Positions 43,035 through 47,291 of a stretch of DNA of 47,291 nt are shown here, in pieces; the first letter of the stretch is position 1, and each line of letters begins with the position of its first letter. The notes beneath the pieces are model-generated. The model was not told the origin of the DNA, made no database searches, and saw only the letters and a program-made list of their open reading frames with translations. The stretch spans positions 1 through 47,291 of the forward strand of contig JAEUHD010000044.1 in the NCBI GenBank assembly GCA_016793645.1, read 5' to 3'. The position numbers and the translations under genes are program-made. This DNA is from Verrucomicrobiales bacterium (lineage in GTDB: Bacteria; Verrucomicrobiota; Verrucomicrobiia; Limisphaerales; UBA9464).

Positions 43035-43802
43035 TCAGGGAGTCGCGGGCTGAACCCGCCACAGAAACGCCAGTTCACCCCAGGTCAGGGCGTCCGGAAG
43101 CACGCTCGTGGACGACGGGTCGGACATCGCCGGGAACCTCGCGGTCTGCGTCCACACCAGCGCCCGCTGGTCCGCCTCCGGATTCCCGCTGGCTCCGGTG
43201 ACCCGGGCGATCAGCACCTCGCCTGACGGCGTGGCCGCAACCTCGATCACCGTGGGATTCAGGACATCGGTTCCGGCGAGCACCGGAGGCGGCGTCCGTC
43301 CGCGAACCCCCCGCCCCGCAAGCGCGCCGCGCGGTTCGACCTGGGTGTGGGTGGGCAGCAACACCGGGGCCGGAGTCTCCCCGAGGATGGCGACCGGGGG
43401 GGCGAGGACGGCCCGCAGGGACGGTGGAACCGGCGCGGGGCGAGGATCACCCACCCGACTCGGCTGTCCCTCCGCGGACAACCACCGGGGCCGCCCCGGC
43501 CACTCCGAGAGCGTGTACTCCGGCGGCGGAAAGGATCGAGCGGCGGAGCCGGAGAACCCCTCAGGATCCGGCGCGGCAAACTGTCGAGGATCCCCCGACA
43601 TCAACGCCGCCTCCGGATTCGGGTATGCGGAAATCTCCAGGCGGGCGTGGGAGGCCAGGGGCGGGGGATCGGGGAGTCTGGGCCAGCGGATCAATCCGGT
43701 CAGCAGGGCCCCCTGAAGTCCCGCGAAGACGGCGAACACCGCCAGCCAACGACGGCGCGGCCAGGCCGGTTCGCCGGAGGAATTCGCGCCGGAGGCATTC
43801 AT
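43035..43802 (-). CDS. TonB-like protein
   Basis: A 255-residue protein laid out like TonB. A short cytoplasmic start is followed by one membrane helix (about 18-40). A long Pro-rich periplasmic spacer follows (about 42-185), and a small C-terminal domain (about 186-255: VIEVAATPSGEVLIARVTGASGNPEAD, then WGELAFLWRV) resembles the TonB C-terminal fold. The ExbD-like gene is immediately upstream, overlapping by ATGA, and ExbB is before that. The usual SxxH motif in the membrane helix is not visible. Its job would be to transmit energy from an inner-membrane motor to outer-membrane receptors; no receptor gene is in the window. Confidence 0.75.
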   Translation of the reverse strand: MNASGANSSGEPAWPRRRWLAVFAVFAGLQGALLTGLIRWPRLPDPPPLASHARLEISAYPNPEAALMSGDPRQFAAPDPEGFSGSAARSFPPPEYTLSEWPGRPRWLSAEGQPSRVGDPRPAPVPPSLRAVLAPPVAILGETPAPVLLPTHTQVEPRGALAGRGVRGRTPPPVLAGTDVLNPTVIEVAATPSGEVLIARVTGASGNPEADQRALVWTQTARFPAMSDPSSTSVLPDALTWGELAFLWRVQPATP

Positions 43803-44218
43803 GGAGCCCGCCCGGAGCCGGATCCAAAGATGATCTGCTGCATCCCGGCGCGGCGGGCTAGGACGGCCAGCTCCGCCAGTTCGCCATAGGGCACGCTTTG
43901 ATCCGGCTGAATCAGCAGCGTCTTCGAGGCACCCGGACTTTGGCTTCGTTCCGCCAGCGCCGTCTCCAGGCGGTCCCGCGCAATGATTTGATTCTCAAAA
44001 TACAGCCGCCGGGCGGCATCCACAGCCACGATCAGCACCCGCTCCCCCGCCGCCGCCGCCACCGGAGAGTCCTGCGGCGGCAGCGCCAGTCGCGCGCCCC
44101 GGGGCAGCACGAGGAAATCCCGAAGCAGCAGCGCCGCGGCGAGCAGGAACAGCACGCAGAGGAAGGGGGCCAGATCCAACTGCCCCCGGAAAAGTCGTGT
44201 CGACCGGGGAAACTTCAC
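43799..44218 (-). CDS. ExbD/TolR-like protein lacking the membrane aspartate
   Basis: A 139-residue ExbD/TolR-family protein starting at a GTG. It has one membrane helix (about 17-33) and a periplasmic domain ending ...LLIQPDQSVPYGELAELAVLARRAGMQQI, the normal family ending. In ExbD the helix begins T-P-L-I-D-V, and that Asp carries the proton. Here the equivalent stretch is A-P-F-L-C-V, with Cys21 (codon TGC) in place of Asp. Asp15 precedes the helix and could compensate only if the helix is shifted. It overlaps the TonB-like gene by ATGA and lies 52 bp after the ExbB gene. Confidence 0.85.
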   Translation of the reverse strand: MKFPRSTRLFRGQLDLAPFLCVLFLLAAALLLRDFLVLPRGARLALPPQDSPVAAAAGERVLIVAVDAARRLYFENQIIARDRLETALAERSQSPGASKTLLIQPDQSVPYGELAELAVLARRAGMQQIIFGSGSGRAP

Positions 44219-44270
44219 CGGATCCCCCCTTCACGTCCGGTCGCCACTCCCGCCCCTGGGACCACCCTGT

Positions 44271-45011
44271 TCATTTCCCGCGGGCCCCCGAGTCTCCTGA
44301 CGCCGCGGCGGGACCAGCGGCATCCGCCTCCCCGGTCGTCAGGCGCACGGCCTCCCGGCTGGCCCGTTCCATGTCCAGCACGATCAAATTCACCCGGTGC
44401 ACCAGGTAGTTGTACGCCGCGTAGCAAAATGCAGCGATCCCGATTCCCAGCGCCGCCGCATACAACGACTGCATCAGTCCATCGAACATCTCACCCGGGG
44501 CGGCATAGCCATAGGCCACGCCGTCCGGATGCCGCAGTTCGCGGAAGACGGCTGCAAATCCAAACAGGGTCCCCATCAGCCCCAGCAGCGGCGCCACCTG
44601 CGCGACGGTCGCCAGAAGGGGCAGGTTGTGTTCCAGGCGCGGCACCTCCACCTGGCCGATCTCCTCGATGACTTCCTCAACCCGGGCGCGTCCCCCATCC
44701 CGGTTCAGGATCGCCGCCTTCACCAGTCGCGCGACCGGACCGTGCGTGGCGTCGCAAATGGACAGCGCCTCAATGACATTGTCGCGGCGAAGGACATTGC
44801 GCACGCCGGCCAGGAACTGTGCGGAGTCGATCTGGACCCGGTGGAAATACAGGACGCGTTCGACGACCACCGCGAGCGCCGCCGCGCTCACCAGCGTCAG
44901 CACCCAGAACATCACCCCGAAATTCGCCGCGCCGGCGGGAGCGGACGCCGCCACCTTCGCCACCGCGGCGTTGGTGTCGGCGACGGCGGCAAGCAGCGTC
45001 ACAAACGACAT
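44271..45011 (-). CDS. ExbB/TolQ/MotA-type motor protein
   Basis: A 246-residue MotA/TolQ/ExbB proton-channel family protein. A first membrane helix is at about 32-52. The paired helices are at about 132-156 (VAQVAPLLGLMGTLFGF, holding T148 at the position of E. coli ExbB Thr148) and about 180-203 (SLYAAALGIGIAAFCYAAYNYL). In the last helix the family usually has a Thr at the ATAIGL site (Thr181 in E. coli), but here it is Ala186. The ATG at 45011 starts the protein 7 bp after a TATAAC box, implying a leaderless transcript. It is the first gene of a unit with ExbD, TonB-like and zinc-ribbon genes. Confidence 0.9.
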   Translation of the reverse strand: MSFVTLLAAVADTNAAVAKVAASAPAGAANFGVMFWVLTLVSAAALAVVVERVLYFHRVQIDSAQFLAGVRNVLRRDNVIEALSICDATHGPVARLVKAAILNRDGGRARVEEVIEEIGQVEVPRLEHNLPLLATVAQVAPLLGLMGTLFGFAAVFRELRHPDGVAYGYAAPGEMFDGLMQSLYAAALGIGIAAFCYAAYNYLVHRVNLIVLDMERASREAVRLTTGEADAAGPAAASGDSGARGK

Positions 45012-45018
45012 GGACGGG

Positions 45019-45047
45019 GTTATAGACGAGACGCCCGGGAACACCAA
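45019..45047 (-). promoter_or_regulatory. Putative sigma-70-type promoter of the ExbB operon
   Basis: On the minus strand TTGGTG (45042-45047) and TATAAC (45019-45024) are separated by exactly 17 bases. The -10 box ends 7 bases before the ExbB ATG, so transcription would begin at or next to the start codon. The -35 match is only 3 of 6 and the -10 match 5 of 6. Confidence 0.4.
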
Positions 45048-45105
45048 CAGCGATCCGGCGGACCTGGCGCAACCGCACCCGGCATCGACGGCCACGCGAT
45101 GCCGC

Positions 45106-46638
45106 TCAAGCAACCCCGGGTCCGGGTTCGCAAGCCGTGGAGGCGACTACGCCTCCCCGCACCCGCGTCCGAAGACGATCCCCTTCCCGCACCTCGTCCG
45201 GGGACCGCACCACGCGGCCGGACTCCTCAAGGAAGGTGATGGAGTAGCCCCGGTCCAGATTGTTCTCGGGCGAGAGCAGACGCAGCGAGGCTGCAGCCTG
45301 GGCGAATCTCTGGCGGAGAAGGGACAGGCGCTGCCGGGCCGCCACCGGAATCCGGCGACGGGATTCACCCAGCGCACGGCGGCGCAGCGACAAGACAGAG
45401 GACGGCCTCGCCGACAACCACCGGCGTCCCGCCGAAAGGTACTGCTGGCGGTGTTGCGCCACGCCACGCCGCACGAGACGCCCCAGTGCCGCCACGGCTT
45501 CATCCAGTCGCTGGGCCCGGTCCGCCAACTGACGCCTCGGATGCAGCCGCGCCAGACGGCGGTCCAGTTCCCGGACCTCCGCCGTCCACTCCTCCATCCG
45601 GCGCCGCAGGAGCCACCCGGCCCGCCGGGACGCCTCGGCCACGGTCGTGCGGCTCGCCACGTACGCCTCGGTCAACAATTCCGCCGCGGCGCTCGGGGTG
45701 GCCGCACGCAGATCCGCCACAAAATCCGCGATGGAAAAATCAATCTCGTGCCCGACCGCGGACACCACCGGAACCCCCGACGCCGCGATCGCCCGCGCCA
45801 CGACCTCCTCGTTGAACGCCCAGAGATCCTCCAGGGAGCCGCCCCCCCGCGTCACCAGCACCACGTCCAGACGCGGCGCGGCATCCGGGCCGTCCGCAGC
45901 CGAGTACCGGTTGAGCCTCTCCACCGCGGCGGCAATTTCCTCCGCGGCCCCCTGCCCCTGCACCCGTACCGGGACCAGGACGAATTCAAGTCCCGCATAC
46001 CGCCGCCGAACCACATGCAACACGTCCTGGATCGCCGCGCCCGTGGGCGAGGTCACCAGACCCACGCGCCGGGGAAACCGGGGGATCGGACGTTTCCGCG
46101 CCGCCTCAAACAATCCCTCGGCCGCGAGCCGGGCCTTGAGCCGCTCGAACGCCGCCTGCAACGCGCCCACCCCCTCCAGTTCCACCGTCGCGACGCGCAA
46201 CTGATACTGCCCGCGCGGTTCATACACCGTGATTTCGCCGCCGAGGACGACATGCACGCCGTCCCGCAAGGCGGCCCGGACTCCGGCGCCTGCCTGCCCC
46301 CGGAAGAGCACGCAACTGAGCTGGCTTTGGGCATCCTTCAGCACGAAGTACGCGTGGCCGCTGGCCTGAAGTCGAAAGTTGGAAATCTCTCCCGAGACCC
46401 GCACCTCCGAAAACCCCGCCTCCAGGGCTTTCCGGATTCCCGAGGTCAACTCCGAGACCGTCCACGCCTGAAGTCGGGCGGGAACCGTCGGCGCGTCCGC
46501 GGCCGCAGGAGCGTTCGTCGCCGTGCGCGCCGGCTCCTCCGCCCGCGCTGGAGACGCCGGGGCCGGGGAGGACGCTGCGGATCCCGTTCGCGAGAACAGG
46601 TCACCGAAATCCCATTGGTTGCTCGGACGACGCGGCAT
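45106..46638 (-). CDS. xseA: Exodeoxyribonuclease VII large subunit
   Basis: A 510-residue XseA, the large subunit of exonuclease VII, which degrades single-stranded DNA. After an extended, Ala/Pro-rich N-terminus (about 14-55) comes the OB-fold domain (about 57-160: VSGEISNFRLQASGHAYFVLKD). The catalytic core follows, with GLVTSPTGAAIQD (193-205), VTRGGGSLEDLWAFNEE (262-278) and SAVGHEIDFSIADFVADLRA (293-312). A long coiled-coil and a terminal NLDRGYSI block complete it. The ATG at 46638 is preferred over a GTG at 46668. No small-subunit xseB gene is adjacent. Gene order places it upstream of the ExbB unit, with a 94-bp gap and a separate promoter there. Confidence 0.94.
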   Translation of the reverse strand: MPRRPSNQWDFGDLFSRTGSAASSPAPASPARAEEPARTATNAPAAADAPTVPARLQAWTVSELTSGIRKALEAGFSEVRVSGEISNFRLQASGHAYFVLKDAQSQLSCVLFRGQAGAGVRAALRDGVHVVLGGEITVYEPRGQYQLRVATVELEGVGALQAAFERLKARLAAEGLFEAARKRPIPRFPRRVGLVTSPTGAAIQDVLHVVRRRYAGLEFVLVPVRVQGQGAAEEIAAAVERLNRYSAADGPDAAPRLDVVLVTRGGGSLEDLWAFNEEVVARAIAASGVPVVSAVGHEIDFSIADFVADLRAATPSAAAELLTEAYVASRTTVAEASRRAGWLLRRRMEEWTAEVRELDRRLARLHPRRQLADRAQRLDEAVAALGRLVRRGVAQHRQQYLSAGRRWLSARPSSVLSLRRRALGESRRRIPVAARQRLSLLRQRFAQAAASLRLLSPENNLDRGYSITFLEESGRVVRSPDEVREGDRLRTRVRGGVVASTACEPGPGVA

Positions 46639-46741
46639 GGATTGAAAGGGAACTCCCTCGGAGTCCACCCGGCGGGAAGTCTATCTCCCCACCGAAACCA
46701 GGGCCACTGCGTTATCCCACTGCGTTCTGCCGCGGAGCCGA

Positions 46742-47291
46742 TCAACGCAGATCGAACTCAATTGATCCCAGGGCGCCAAAATCCGCCCGGTATTGCCCCC
46801 GCTCGCCGGGAGGCACCCGGCCCAGGGCCCCGCCCAGAATCACGCTGCCGGCGGGAATGGTGTATCCCTGCCGCGTAATCGCATTCAGCACCCGGCGCAG
46901 GTTGTGCCATTGACCGCCGGCCACCGCGGATCCCGCTGCTTCGTTCAGCGATTGTCCGTCCCGACGCAACGTCACCGCTACGGAATCCGGTTCCACCGCG
47001 CCCACCGGCACCGGAGTACCCACGATGTACCGCTGCGATCCCGCATTCCCCGCGACGGTGTTTCGGGCGTCCGGCGCCCCGCCATCCGGATAGCTTCGGG
47101 GAAGCTCAATGATCGGAACGAGCGCCGACACGGCACCGCGAACCTGGTCCTCGTTCAGGATCTCGTAGGAAAGATCCACCGACGTGAGATAGCCCACTTC
47201 GGTCTCCACCACGATGGGTTCGCCCTCCCGAAGCGGAATCACCGGTCGCGACGACGCCTCCAGCCTTCCGGACCGGAACAAGACCCCGGCC
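46742..47291 (-). CDS. 2-keto-4-pentenoate hydratase / FAH-like protein, C-terminal part
   Basis: The right edge of the window cuts this gene; 182 codons ending at 46742 can be read, and the frame stays open to the edge. The visible part matches the second half of MhpD/FAH-type hydratases and decarboxylases: VVETEVGYLTSVDLSYEI, SALVPIIELPRS, AGGQWHNLRRVLNAI, and a closing block GSVILGGALG...RADFGALGSIEFD. These metal-dependent enzymes hydrate or cleave 2-oxo acids from aromatic or sugar-acid breakdown. The apparent start near 47281 is only a TTG inside a continuing frame. Substrate is unknown. A link with the xylonate-type dehydratase 20 kb away is possible but unsupported. Confidence 0.78.
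   Translation of the reverse strand, partial: AGVLFRSGRLEASSRPVIPLREGEPIVVETEVGYLTSVDLSYEILNEDQVRGAVSALVPIIELPRSYPDGGAPDARNTVAGNAGSQRYIVGTPVPVGAVEPDSVAVTLRRDGQSLNEAAGSAVAGGQWHNLRRVLNAITRQGYTIPAGSVILGGALGRVPPGERGQYRADFGALGSIEFDLR

Overview
The window is high-GC chromosomal DNA and reads as a member of the Verrucomicrobiota, probably the Pedosphaera/Limisphaera side of the phylum. That placement is inferred from protein style: a PSCyt1/PSCyt2/PSD1 cytochrome-like giant with a DUF1501 partner, several short pseudopilins with the [16 protein letters not shown] leader, a CotH/lamin-tail surface protein, a DUF4838 glycosidase-like protein, ExbB/ExbD/TonB-like genes and many short palindromic intergenic repeats. 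No rRNA, tRNA, CRISPR array, phage block or insertion sequence is visible. Genes are closely packed on both strands, with frequent ATGA overlaps.

Layout. 1-1163 (minus): the N-terminal piece of a fatty acid hydroxylase-like membrane enzyme and a tandem pair of paralogous lipoproteins. 1424-7984 (plus): dprA, then a PSD1 gene, a Phd-like antitoxin/PIN toxin pair, and a DUF1501 gene, the last four joined by ATGA overlaps. 8101-9327 (plus): a dehydroquinate-synthase-family cyclase resembling EboD. 9372-16094 (minus): a glycolate operon in the order aminotransferase, glcD, glcE, glcF, lactate/glycolate permease. Together these could import glycolate, oxidise it to glyoxylate and transaminate it to glycine. 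16537-20700: a secreted GH16 enzyme, a YcxB-like membrane protein, an SMR exporter, a short Mur-ligase-like protein flanked by inverted repeats, and an ABM monooxygenase.

20734-26763: a Gfo/Idh/MocA oxidoreductase, an SDR, a DUF4838 protein and a YjhG/YagF-type xylonate dehydratase, which suggests sugar-acid or uronate use. 26794-30759 (minus): an operon-like run of a pseudopilin, a binding-protein-like exported protein, a variant pseudopilin and a phosphodiester glycosidase. 30981-31985: asd. 32128-37362: a 1744-residue CotH protein. 37372-41927 (minus): PilT-like ATPase, TPR protein, Ycf46-like AAA ATPase, and an ECF sigma factor with a small partner. 42045-42791: another pseudopilin. 42807-46638 (minus): zinc-ribbon membrane protein, TonB-like, ExbD, ExbB and xseA. 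At the right edge is the C-terminal part of an FAH/MhpD-type hydratase.

The most unusual points are: an ExbB/ExbD pair lacking expected proton-path residues, preceded by a promoter that would give a leaderless mRNA; a toxin-antitoxin module built into the PSD1-DUF1501 operon; the pseudopilin/binding-protein/glycosidase operon; and at least four families of palindromic intergenic repeats, one with compensatory stem swaps and one flanking the Mur-ligase gene in inverted orientation. All assignments come from reading the sequence and remembered family signatures. No database search was run.
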